In this document: piece after piece, positions 27,012-35,192 of the stretch | Layout of the letters: each line of letters begins with the position of its first letter | Numbering within the stretch: the first letter of the stretch is position 1 | NCBI GenBank assembly: GCA_964600965.1 | Contig: CAZRLO010000001.1 | Location: 52,072 to 116,071 of the forward strand | From: UBA5972 sp964600965 | GTDB taxonomy: Bacteria; Pseudomonadota; Alphaproteobacteria; Rhodobacterales; Rhodobacteraceae | DNA length: 64,000 bases | Direction: 5' to 3' | Program-made: the position numbers and the translations under genes | Notes under the pieces: generated by a model | What the model was told of the DNA's origin: nothing | The model's database searches: none | The model's input: only the letters and a program-made list of their open reading frames with translations

Positions 27012-27644
27012 ATGCGCGTTCGCCCCGAAATTCAGGCCGACCACGCCGTGCTGGACCTGCGCGGGGTTCTGATCGTTCAGGGGTTTCTTGGCCCATCAAG
27101 GCAAGTGGAAGTCATCGAGGAAATTCGCGATATCGCAAAACGGGCACCGCTGTTTTCGCCGTCGACCCGGCGGGGCGGGAAAATGTCGGTCGCAATGACC
27201 TCGGCCGGGAAATACGGCTGGTTTTCGGACGTGCGCGGCTATCGTTATGAACCCCGGCACCCGGCGGGGGGTCCGTGGCCACCGATCCCGGCGGCGTTGC
27301 TGGACATCTGGCACGCACTGATCGATGCCTGCCGCGACCCTGATTGCTGCCTGATCAACCACTACGCCGAGGGCGCGAGGATGGGCATGCACCGCGACAA
27401 CGACGAGGCGGATTTCGGGTGGCCGGTGGTGTCGGTTTCCTTGGGGGACGACGGGTTGTTTCGTGTTGGCAACCCGACGCGCGGCGGGAAAACCGGGTCG
27501 GTCTGGCTGAAATCCGGCGATGTGGCCATTCTGGCAGGCCCGGCCCGGCGGGTTTATCATGGCGTTGACCGCATACGATTTCGGTCTTCGCAACTGTTGC
27601 GACAAGGCGGACGGATCAACCTGACGATGCGGGTCGTCGATTAA
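27012..27644 (+). CDS. AlkB-type 2-oxoglutarate/Fe(II) dioxygenase
   Basis: The 210-residue protein matches AlkB-family dioxygenases, which repair N-alkylated bases by oxidative demethylation. The iron ligands are the H-x-D of GMHRDNDEADF, preceded by LINHYAEGARMG, and the distal histidine in RRVYHGVDRI; the 2-oxoglutarate arginine lies in the C-terminal GRINLTMRVVD. The tail is close to the RLNLTFR pattern of E. coli AlkB. ATG 27012 gives the normal family length; an ATG at 26949 would add 21 residues with no ribosome site and overlap the dnaK promoter area. It overlaps the end of the next gene by four bases, convergently. Confidence 0.87.
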   Translation: MRVRPEIQADHAVLDLRGVLIVQGFLGPSRQVEVIEEIRDIAKRAPLFSPSTRRGGKMSVAMTSAGKYGWFSDVRGYRYEPRHPAGGPWPPIPAALLDIWHALIDACRDPDCCLINHYAEGARMGMHRDNDEADFGWPVVSVSLGDDGLFRVGNPTRGGKTGSVWLKSGDVAILAGPARRVYHGVDRIRFRSSQLLRQGGRINLTMRVVD

Positions 27645-28291
27645 GGCGGCGAGATGCTGCAACAACCCGATACCAGAGTCTGGTCGCCGGTTTTTAGAAT
27701 GACGTCAACCGAGAACCCGAATTCCCGGTCCGACATGCCGTCGTTGCACAATTCGGTTCGAATGAAACCGGTTACGCCAACGGGCGATCCGGATATCTGA
27801 TCCTGCAGCACAAACCCCCAGGATCTGGTGGCCCGGTTTGAAGGCGAGTTCGACCAGAAATTCGCGTAAACCGACTGCTTGTCGTTTGTCAGGCCCATTG
27901 GCGACCAGTCGGCGAATGCGGTTCCGCCGGGTGCGAATTCCAGCGACCAGAACGGCTCGGTCCCAGAACAGGCAAGCTGTTCCGGCAGATTGTCGGGCGT
28001 GCCAGCGCTGATGCGCATGAATCGCATCGCGACCCAGCCCACGCCCTCGCCGGCATTCACCATCCCCCAGGTGCCGTCGCGGATCGTCGCGATCACTTCG
28101 ACCGAGGTCTGGTCGAACGCCAGCGCGCCAATGATCTCGCTGCTGCCATCCGGCGATTGGCGGATGTTCAGAACATCGTTGGATGCGACCCCCGCGACAT
28201 CAAATAGCGCAGGATCGGTTGCGATGTCCTGTGCGTTGACCGGCCCGGCGGCCAGCAGCAGGACGACGGTCAGTGTCTTGACGATGTTCAT
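27641..28291 (-). CDS. Secreted SH3-domain protein with COG3650-like C-terminal domain
   Basis: A signal peptide (residues 1-20, LLLAAGPVNAQ) is followed by a bacterial SH3 domain at about 30-90 (VLNIRQSPDGSSEIIGALA and VGWVAMRFM), a fold common in cell-wall-directed proteins. From residue 105 the sequence CSGTEPFWSLEF begins a domain I recall from COG3650 proteins, with SNRATRSWGFVL and the cysteine-containing end LVSGCCSISPP. The 216-residue protein is probably periplasmic. No enzyme activity can be assigned. It lies just downstream of the ABC-2 permease on the same strand, three bases apart. Confidence 0.7.
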   Translation of the reverse strand: MNIVKTLTVVLLLAAGPVNAQDIATDPALFDVAGVASNDVLNIRQSPDGSSEIIGALAFDQTSVEVIATIRDGTWGMVNAGEGVGWVAMRFMRISAGTPDNLPEQLACSGTEPFWSLEFAPGGTAFADWSPMGLTNDKQSVYANFWSNSPSNRATRSWGFVLQDQISGSPVGVTGFIRTELCNDGMSDREFGFSVDVILKTGDQTLVSGCCSISPP

Positions 28292-28294
28292 TTT

Positions 28295-29116
28295 CTATCT
28301 CCGACTGTTCCAGCTTGCCGATGCGCGCTGCCGCGTGAAGAACTCGGCCATCATGCCGATCACCAGCAATGCCATGCTGAAATATACCGGATACATGATC
28401 GAAGTCACGTGCGGCGAATAGTTGATGAATGCCGCCCCGCGTGCCTGATCGATGGTATGAAACAGCGGGTTCCACGAAAAATACGGCAGGATATAGGCGG
28501 GCAACTGGTTGGCAACGAACATCTTGCCGCTGGCAATCATGTTGGCGCGGGAATAGATCATCGACCCGGTTTTGGTAAAATTGGGCGCGAAGGGCTTGAT
28601 CGACAGAAAGATCAGGCCGATGGCCACGCCGCTGAACCATGCCAGAAAGAACGAAAGAAATACGCCCGCCGGATTGTCGATCACGATCGGGCGCAGCGCG
28701 ACATGCACGACGAACAGGATCACCGCCATCGACAATAGTTGCAGATAAAGCGCGGCAAGTGCGGATGCGGTGATGCTGACAAACGTGGTCATCGGCGAGT
28801 GTTTCATGATCTCGGACGCCGGACCTTCGGATCCGATCACCGCGCCCATGGTTTTGGTGTGGGTCAGAAACAAAAAGATGCCGGTCATCAGAAACAACAG
28901 AAAATCACCGCGCACCGAATTGCCGCGAACGCCGAACACCGAAAACATCACGTAGAACACGGCGATCATCAGTACGGATTGCAGGATATTGTTGATCAGA
29001 CCCACCAGCGCATTGCTGCTGGATTTTCGCACGACCCGCACGATCGAATGATAAAGCAGATCGGTTATGCGCAGCACGGCATAAATGCCAGAACTGCGGG
29101 TTTCGTATTGAAGCAT
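28295..29116 (-). CDS. ABC-2 type transporter permease, polysaccharide-export (KpsM) type
   Basis: The 273-residue protein has six hydrophobic segments and the layout of ABC-2 permeases that export capsule or O-antigen polysaccharides: an N-terminal amphipathic start, LQSVLMIAVFYVMFSVFG, LLFLMTGIFLFLTHT, a conserved loop SEGPASEIMKHSPMTTF, LLSMAVILFVVHVAL, and the end YPVYFSMALLVIGMMAEFF. I start at 29116; a much longer frame upstream is antisense to cysQ. No ATP-binding subunit lies in this window, so its partner must be elsewhere. Neighbouring glycan genes support surface-polysaccharide export. Confidence 0.75.
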   Translation of the reverse strand: MLQYETRSSGIYAVLRITDLLYHSIVRVVRKSSSNALVGLINNILQSVLMIAVFYVMFSVFGVRGNSVRGDFLLFLMTGIFLFLTHTKTMGAVIGSEGPASEIMKHSPMTTFVSITASALAALYLQLLSMAVILFVVHVALRPIVIDNPAGVFLSFFLAWFSGVAIGLIFLSIKPFAPNFTKTGSMIYSRANMIASGKMFVANQLPAYILPYFSWNPLFHTIDQARGAAFINYSPHVTSIMYPVYFSMALLVIGMMAEFFTRQRASASWNSRR

Positions 29117-29200
29117 GCTGCCTGCCTGCGATTGCGACCGGTTTCTTGCGATTTCGACCCTGAAACCTTGCTGTCCGGTTAACGGCGGATCATAAGTGGC

Positions 29201-30031
29201 ATGGATCGAGATTTCAAGAATGGGGAAAATGTGGTGGATTTCAGTCGAATAGAGACGGTGTTTCGCGATCTCGCCCTCGTTGCGGGGGCCGCGATCATGG
29301 AAATCTATGAAAGCGATGACTTCGAAGTAAAGACGAAATCGGACGACAGCCCGGTGACCGAGGCGGACGAGGCCGCCGACGCCCTGATATCCGCGGGGTT
29401 GCGCGCCGCGTTCCCGGAAATCCTGGTGGTGACCGAGGAACAGTCGGCCACGCATGCCGAGACATCCCGCAGTTTCATCATCGTCGATCCGCTGGACGGG
29501 ACCAAGGAATTCGTCAAACGGCGGGGCGATTTCACCGTGAACATCGCCTATGTCGAAAACGGCGTGCCGCTGCGCGGCGTGGTTTACGCTCCGGCGAAAA
29601 AGCGGCTGTTCTATACCGATGCGGATGGAAACACCGTTGAAGAGACCGGCGATCACCTGCCCGGCATCATCGGCGCAAAAACTCCGGCCAGCGTTTCCAG
29701 CCCGGATAATGGCGCGCTGATCGTGGTTGCCAGCAAGTCGCATCGGGATCAGGCGACCGAGGATTACATCGGCAAATACAACGTCCGCGACAGCGCCAGT
29801 GCCGGCTCGTCGTTGAAATTCTGTCTGGTCGCAACCGGCGAGGCCGATCTCTACCCGCGCGTCGGGCGCACGATGGAATGGGACACGGCAGCAGGGCACG
29901 CAGTGCTGCTGGGCGCGGGCGGGCAGGTCGTGCGGTTCGACGATCACCGGCCGCTGTCCTATGGCAAACCGGGCTACGCCAACCCGTTCTTCATCGCCTA
30001 CGCCCCCGGCGTCGAATTGCACAAGGGCTAG
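29201..30031 (+). CDS. cysQ: 3'(2'),5'-bisphosphate nucleotidase CysQ
   Basis: CysQ hydrolyses 3'-phosphoadenosine 5'-phosphate (PAP) to AMP, removing the by-product of PAPS-dependent sulfate transfer. The 276 residues carry the lithium-sensitive phosphatase motifs: DSPVTEADEAAD, the metal-binding EE in VVTEEQS, DPLDGTKEF, and GRTMEWDTAAGHAVL. A GTG at 29231 with GGGGA ahead is an alternative start. The sulfotransferase gene at 36890 in the same glycan region is a likely source of its PAP. kdsB-like follows after three bases. Confidence 0.92.
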   Translation: MDRDFKNGENVVDFSRIETVFRDLALVAGAAIMEIYESDDFEVKTKSDDSPVTEADEAADALISAGLRAAFPEILVVTEEQSATHAETSRSFIIVDPLDGTKEFVKRRGDFTVNIAYVENGVPLRGVVYAPAKKRLFYTDADGNTVEETGDHLPGIIGAKTPASVSSPDNGALIVVASKSHRDQATEDYIGKYNVRDSASAGSSLKFCLVATGEADLYPRVGRTMEWDTAAGHAVLLGAGGQVVRFDDHRPLSYGKPGYANPFFIAYAPGVELHKG

Positions 30032-30034
30032 GCC

Positions 30035-30835
30035 ATGTCCGTTCTGATCGTCATCCCCGCGCGCTATGCATCAACGCGGTATCCGGGCAAACCGCTGGTC
30101 GGTCTGACAGGCAGCAGCGGCACCCGGAAATCGCTGATCCGGCGGTCCTGGGAAACCGCGTCGCATGTCAGCGGCATCGACCGGATCGTCATCGCAACGG
30201 ATGACGAGCGAATCGGACATGAATCCAAGGGCTTCGGGGCCGAAGTTGTCATGACGTCCGAGCATTGCGGCAACGGCACCGAGCGCTGCGCCGACGCGCT
30301 TGACCGGTTGGGTGAAGAGTTTGATATCATCGTGAATTTTCAAGGCGATGCGCCGCTTACGCCACCTTGGTTCGTCGAAGACATGGTTGCCGCGATGCGG
30401 GCGGACCCGGATCGCATGGTTGCAACCCCGGTGCTGCGCTGCGACGCCGAAGCATTGGCCGGATTTCAACAGGACCGCCGCAACAATCGCGTGGGCGGCA
30501 CCACGGCGGTTTTCGACAAAAACGGCCGCGCGCTGTTTTTCAGCAAAGAGGTCATGCCCCATGTCGGGCGTGAATTGCGGGCGGGGGAAACGGTGCCGGT
30601 GTTCCATCATGTCGGGGTATATGCCTTTCGCCCCGCAGCGCTTGCGGCCTATCGCGACTGGACGGCAGGGCCGCTTGAAACCTGGGAAGGGCTGGAACAA
30701 TTGCGGTTCATGGAGAACGGCTGGCCGGTTCATTGCGTCGAGGTCGAAGGCCGCGGTCGCGCATTCTGGGAACTGAACAACCCCGAAGACGTGGCGCGGA
30801 TCGAGGCGAAGTTGGCGGAAATGGGGGTCGATTGA
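30035..30835 (+). CDS. kdsB: KdsB-like CMP-sugar (Kdo) cytidylyltransferase
   Basis: KdsB activates Kdo with CTP for LPS or capsule synthesis. The N-terminal IPARYASTRYPGKPL is the nucleotide-binding pyrophosphorylase motif, and CGNGTERCADAL plus VNFQGDAPL match the family's SGTER and NVQGDEP blocks. The 266-residue protein deviates from housekeeping KdsB: a GSSGTRK stretch stands where DINGKPMI is usual, and the aspartate-glutamate of GDEP is GDAP. It may thus be a capsule-type variant (KpsU-like) or act on a related sugar. It lies between cysQ and galU. Confidence 0.75.
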   Translation: MSVLIVIPARYASTRYPGKPLVGLTGSSGTRKSLIRRSWETASHVSGIDRIVIATDDERIGHESKGFGAEVVMTSEHCGNGTERCADALDRLGEEFDIIVNFQGDAPLTPPWFVEDMVAAMRADPDRMVATPVLRCDAEALAGFQQDRRNNRVGGTTAVFDKNGRALFFSKEVMPHVGRELRAGETVPVFHHVGVYAFRPAALAAYRDWTAGPLETWEGLEQLRFMENGWPVHCVEVEGRGRAFWELNNPEDVARIEAKLAEMGVD

Positions 30836-30957
30836 GGGGTACGCCTGACGGGAACGAAGCGCTTGCGGGCAAACGCGCCTTATTTACTCCTAGATTCTCA
30901 CCTAGTAGGAATTAACCAAGGGGCACGTACCTGTGGTTTACCAGTACCGGGTGTGAA

Positions 30958-31851
30958 ATGAAAAACAGAGTCATCAAGGCCATATTTCCGGTTGCCGGTC
31001 TTGGAACCCGGTTTCTTCCGGCCACCAAGTCCATCCCGAAAGAGATCCTTTCGCTGGTGGACCGCCCGCTGATCCAATACGCGATCGACGAGGCCCGTGC
31101 CGCCGGGATCAAGGAATTCATCTTTGTCACCTCGCGCGGCAAGGGCGCGCTGGAGGACTATTTCGACAGCGCACCCCAGCTCGAAGCATCGCTTCAGCAG
31201 CACGGCAAGAAAGACCTGCTGCGCATTCTGAAACGCACGACCATGGAAAGCGGCGAAATCGCCTATGTCCGCCAGCGCGAGGCACTGGGTCTGGGCCACG
31301 CCGTCTGGTGTGCCCGCCGTCTGATCGCGAACGAGCCCTTTGCCGTCATCCTGCCGGACGATGTGATCGCGGCGGAAAAACCCTGTCTGCAACAGATGGT
31401 CGAGGCCTATGCCGACACCGGTGGCAACATGGTTGCCGCGATGGAGGTGCCGGCGGCGAATGCGTCCGCGTATGGATTGCTGGATGTCCGGGCGCATACG
31501 GGGCGGTTGATGTCGGTTAAGGGCATGGTCGAAAAGCCGGAACCACACGAAGCGCCGTCCAACGTCGCGGTGATCGGGCGCTACATACTTTCGCCGTCGG
31601 TTCTGGGCAACCTGAACCGCCGGAAATCCGGCGCAGGCGGGGAAATCCAGCTTACCGATGCCATCGCCGCCGAGATTGAAAAGTCCGACAACGTCTATGG
31701 TTACCAGTTCGAAGGCAGGCGGTTTGACTGCGGCAGCAAGGCCGGGTTCCTGCAAGCCACGGTCGCTTTCGGTCTGGAGCGCGAGGATCTGCGCGACGAA
31801 TTCGCGGCGTATCTGGGCAACCTGATGGCCTCGAACCGCGCGGCTGAATAA
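30958..31851 (+). CDS. galU: UTP-glucose-1-phosphate uridylyltransferase GalU
   Basis: GalU makes UDP-glucose, the donor for many surface glycans. The 297 residues show the nucleotide-binding AIFPVAGLGTRFLPATKSIPKEIL (start AGLGTRFLPATKS), QREALGLGHAVWCA, ILPDDVI with the metal aspartates, and GEIQLTDAI with the family's GRRFDCGSKAGFLQA-like end. galE begins 15 bases downstream, so the pair provides UDP-glucose and UDP-galactose together. Confidence 0.95.
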   Translation: MKNRVIKAIFPVAGLGTRFLPATKSIPKEILSLVDRPLIQYAIDEARAAGIKEFIFVTSRGKGALEDYFDSAPQLEASLQQHGKKDLLRILKRTTMESGEIAYVRQREALGLGHAVWCARRLIANEPFAVILPDDVIAAEKPCLQQMVEAYADTGGNMVAAMEVPAANASAYGLLDVRAHTGRLMSVKGMVEKPEPHEAPSNVAVIGRYILSPSVLGNLNRRKSGAGGEIQLTDAIAAEIEKSDNVYGYQFEGRRFDCGSKAGFLQATVAFGLEREDLRDEFAAYLGNLMASNRAAE

Positions 31852-31866
31852 GCGGGCAACACCGAC

Positions 31867-32865
31867 ATGAGCCCGACCCACAAGCAAAGCATTCTGGTGA
31901 CCGGCGGCGCGGGTTACATCGGTTCGCATGCCTGCAAGGCCCTGAAGAATGCGGGCTATCAACCAGTGACGTATGACAATCTGAGCACGGGCTGGGCCGA
32001 TGCGGTCAGGTTCGGGCCGCTGGAACGCGGCGAACTTTGCGATGCGAACCGACTGCACGAGGTGTTTGCGAAATACGCGCCGATGGCGGTCATGCATTTC
32101 GGGGCGCTGTCGGATGTCGGCCAGTCGATGCGCGAACCGGGGCGATACTGGCACAACAACGTCGCGGGCTCTTTGGCGCTGATCAACGCGATGGTCGGGG
32201 CGGGTTGCCGCAAAATGGTATTCTCGTCGACCTGCGCGACCTATGGCGAACAGGATCATGTCGTGTTGGACGAAACCTGTGCGCAAATGCCGATTAACGC
32301 CTACGGGGGGTCGAAACTGGCGATCGAACAGATGCTGGCGAATTTTGCCGTCAGCGACGGACTGGAAAGCGTGATTTTCCGGTATTTCAACGTGGCCGGT
32401 GCCGACAGCGAGGCCGAGATCGGCGAATTTCACCGCCCGGAAACCCATCTTGTACCGCTGATCCTGGATGCGGTCATGGGGCGGCGTGACCGGTTTACGA
32501 TCTATGGCGACGACTACGCCACACCGGATGGCACCTGCATTCGCGATTATGTTCATGTCAGCGACCTGGTCGACGCGCATATGACCGGGCTGGACCGGCT
32601 GATGGCAGGCAAGGGCAGCCGGGTATTCAACCTGGGCACCGGCCGGGGATTTTCGGTAAAAGAGGTATTGGCCGAAACCCGCGTCATCACCAACCACGCC
32701 GTCCCCGTCCAGATGGGCGCGCGCCGTGCGGGGGATTGCACGAAACTGGTCAGCGGTTCGCGGCGGGCACAAAAGGAACTTGGATGGAATCCCCGACGCT
32801 CGACCCTCGCGCGAATGATCGAGGACGCGTGGCAATGGCATCAGCAAGATGGCTACAAGTCCTGA
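31867..32865 (+). CDS. galE: UDP-glucose 4-epimerase GalE
   Basis: GalE interconverts UDP-glucose and UDP-galactose. The 332-residue short-chain dehydrogenase shows the NAD-binding GGAGYIGSHACKAL, FGALSDVGQS, the catalytic serine in FSSTCATYGE, the Y-x3-K pair in NAYGGSKLAIEQML and RYFNVAGAD. IRDYVHVSDLVDAH and the C-terminal GTGRGFSV are further family marks. Adjacent to galU; its end overlaps the next glycosyltransferase frame by up to 17 bases. Confidence 0.95.
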   Translation: MSPTHKQSILVTGGAGYIGSHACKALKNAGYQPVTYDNLSTGWADAVRFGPLERGELCDANRLHEVFAKYAPMAVMHFGALSDVGQSMREPGRYWHNNVAGSLALINAMVGAGCRKMVFSSTCATYGEQDHVVLDETCAQMPINAYGGSKLAIEQMLANFAVSDGLESVIFRYFNVAGADSEAEIGEFHRPETHLVPLILDAVMGRRDRFTIYGDDYATPDGTCIRDYVHVSDLVDAHMTGLDRLMAGKGSRVFNLGTGRGFSVKEVLAETRVITNHAVPVQMGARRAGDCTKLVSGSRRAQKELGWNPRRSTLARMIEDAWQWHQQDGYKS

Positions 32866-33910
32866 CATGAACCGGAGCGACCACGCAGAAACGGACCAAC
32901 CGTCGCTGTGGACCACCTATCGGATGCGGTGGAAGCGGCGGCGGCTTTTGTTTCGCGCCGTCCGCAAACGCCGCCAACTGCGGGTTCTGGTGGATCGTAC
33001 CGGGGAAATCGGCAGGAACGACATTCTGCTGGCCTCGACGATGCGGAACGAAATGGTGCGATTGCCGTTTTTTCTGGACCACCATCGCAAGCTGGGGATC
33101 GGCCACTTTCTGATCGTTGATAATGACAGCGATGACGGCAGCGCCGAATATCTGGCGGCGCAGCCCGATGTTTCGGTGTGGCGCACGTCGCATTCCTATC
33201 GGCTGGCGCGGTTTGGCATGGACTGGCTGACCTGGCTGCTGATCCGGCACGGCAAGGGGCATTGGTGTCTGACGCTGGATGCCGACGAAGTTTTCATCTA
33301 TCCGCACTGGAACGAAAGGCCGCTGAAGGCGCTGACCGACTGGCTCGATTCGACCGGCGCGCGATCCATGGGGGCCCTGATGCTGGAGATGTACCCCAGG
33401 GGGCCGGTCGGCGCGCAACCCTATTCGGCGGGGCAGGACCCCGCCGAAGTCCTGTGCTGGTTCGACACCGGGAACTATGTGCACAAATACCAGCCCGAAC
33501 TTGGCAACCTGCTGATCCGGGGCGGGGTGCGGTCGCGGATGTTTTTTTCCAGCGAACCGGACCGCGCGCCCACGCTCAGCAAAGCGCCGCTGGTCAAATG
33601 GCACTGGCGGTACGTCTATGTCAGTTCAACGCATTCGCTGCTGCCACGACGGCTGAACAAGGTGCGCGGCGCGAAGGCGACGGACATGGTTTCCGGGGTC
33701 ATCCTGCACACGAAATTCCTGAACACCGTCGTGGAGAAATCGCGCGAGGAAAAAACCCGCAAAGAGCATTTCGAAAACAGTGACCTGTACGGTGCCTATT
33801 ATGACCGTCTGATCGAGGATCCCGATTTCTGGACCCCGGAATCCTGCGCCTATGAAGGTTGGGAGCAGTTGGAGGCGCTGGGGCTGATGTCTCGCGGAAA
33901 CTGGCGCTGA
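32849..33910 (+). CDS. Glycosyltransferase family 2-like protein (paralogue A)
   Basis: The 353-residue protein has the GT-A pattern of family 2-like enzymes recognised as Glyco_tranf_2_4: LLASTMRNEMVRLPFFLDHH opens the domain (STMRNE), then FLIVDNDSDDGSAEYL, LTLDADEVFIYPHW with the metal-binding D-x-D-like acidic pair, and a conserved SSTHSLLPRRLN towards the end. The basic N-terminus (KRRRLLFRAVRKRRQL) has no signal peptide, so it acts in the cytoplasm. An ATG at 32867 is an alternative start that removes the galE overlap. Paralogue B follows at 34179. Confidence 0.75.
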   Translation: MATSPDMNRSDHAETDQPSLWTTYRMRWKRRRLLFRAVRKRRQLRVLVDRTGEIGRNDILLASTMRNEMVRLPFFLDHHRKLGIGHFLIVDNDSDDGSAEYLAAQPDVSVWRTSHSYRLARFGMDWLTWLLIRHGKGHWCLTLDADEVFIYPHWNERPLKALTDWLDSTGARSMGALMLEMYPRGPVGAQPYSAGQDPAEVLCWFDTGNYVHKYQPELGNLLIRGGVRSRMFFSSEPDRAPTLSKAPLVKWHWRYVYVSSTHSLLPRRLNKVRGAKATDMVSGVILHTKFLNTVVEKSREEKTRKEHFENSDLYGAYYDRLIEDPDFWTPESCAYEGWEQLEALGLMSRGNWR

Positions 33911-34178
33911 TTCCGGCTGGCACAATTGTGGCCGAAATGCCATTTGTGCAGCCTTATGAAAACATTACCGGCTTTACTTGAATGTGGATAACTCCTACGT
34001 TCGGGACAAGAAATTCTCGGGCGGGAAAGTCGTTAACGAGGATCGGAAGGCAAGAGGCAAGTGTGGGGCAGGTCGGTAGTTTCACCAGACTGTAATGGGC
34101 GCTTTGACCGGATCTTCAGATTCGTCTGAAAGGCTGACCGCGCGGGTGCGGGTCATCGGGCGTTGAAGGGCACGGTCT
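33911..34178. other. Intergenic region between paralogous glycosyltransferases
   Basis: These 268 bases hold no convincing gene. The palindrome CACAATTGTG lies near 33922-33931, and TTCAGA-TTCG-TCTGAA forms a short hairpin near 34109-34124 without a T-run. They may be a promoter and leader for the downstream glycan genes. Confidence 0.35.
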
Positions 34179-35189
34179 TTGAGGGCACTTGGCAGATACA
34201 GATTGCGGCTTCAGCGCAAGCGCAGGCGCGTCCGGTCGCTGCGCAAACGGCGGGAACTGACCTGCATCGCCGATCGCACCGATGAGTTTTCTGATGACGC
34301 CATCCTGGTTTTCTCGACCTTGCGCAACGAACGGGTGCGGCTGCCGTATTTTCTGGAATATTACCGCAATCAGGGCGTTGATCATTTTCTGATCGTTGAA
34401 AACGGGTCCGATGACGGCACCCGCGAATTTCTGGAATCACAGGCCGACGTTTCACTGTGGACGACGACGCAAAGCTACAAGCGCGCCGGATTTGGCATCG
34501 ACTGGCTGAACGCGCTGCAAAACCGGTATGGCGACGGCCACTGGAATCTTGTCGTCGATGCGGACGAGTTCTTTGTCTATCCGTTCTGCGATGCAAGACC
34601 GTTGCGTGCGCTGACCGACTGGCTGGACGCGTCGTCGATCAAATCTTTCGGCGCGATGCTGCTGGACATGTATCCCAAGGCCCCGCTGGATGCGACGGAC
34701 TACAAATCGGGGCAAAACCCGTTTGAGGTCGCCGAATATTTCGATGCCGGAAATTACGTCATTTCACGCAATCCGAAATACCGGAACCTCTGGATTCAGG
34801 GCGGCCCCAGGGCACGGGCGTTTTTTGCCAACGAACCGTGGCGGGCCCCGGCGCTAAACAAGATCCCGCTCGTGAAATGGACGCGGGGCAATGTCTATGT
34901 CAGTTCGACCCATACGTTGCTGCCGCGCGGCCTGAACATTGTCTACGACGAGGATGGCGGCGAAAAAGCCTCGGGCATATTGCTGCACGCCAAGTTTCTG
35001 AACACGTTTCTGGAAAAGTCGAAAGAGGAAATCACCCGCAAACAGCACTATGCCAATGGTCAGGAATACAAGACCTATGAACGCGGCCTGAAAGAATCGC
35101 GCAGCCTGTGGTGCCAATGGTCCGAAAAATACATCAACTGGCGGCAGCTCGAAATTCTGGGGCTGATGTCCAAGGGCAACTGGATTTAG
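34179..35189 (+). CDS. Glycosyltransferase family 2-like protein (paralogue B)
   Basis: The 336 residues align with paralogue A over nearly the full length: VFSTLRNERVRLPYFLEYY, FLIVENGSDDGTREFL, LVVDADEFFVYPFC, a tryptophan-rich middle and VYVSSTHTLLPRGLN. The shared order points to a tandem duplication followed by divergence. The only start in frame is TTG at 34179, with GAAGGG eight bases ahead; no ATG or GTG lies between the preceding stop and the conserved region. The next glycosyltransferase starts three bases after its stop. Confidence 0.74.
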   Translation: MRALGRYRLRLQRKRRRVRSLRKRRELTCIADRTDEFSDDAILVFSTLRNERVRLPYFLEYYRNQGVDHFLIVENGSDDGTREFLESQADVSLWTTTQSYKRAGFGIDWLNALQNRYGDGHWNLVVDADEFFVYPFCDARPLRALTDWLDASSIKSFGAMLLDMYPKAPLDATDYKSGQNPFEVAEYFDAGNYVISRNPKYRNLWIQGGPRARAFFANEPWRAPALNKIPLVKWTRGNVYVSSTHTLLPRGLNIVYDEDGGEKASGILLHAKFLNTFLEKSKEEITRKQHYANGQEYKTYERGLKESRSLWCQWSEKYINWRQLEILGLMSKGNWI

Positions 35190-35192
35190 CGC

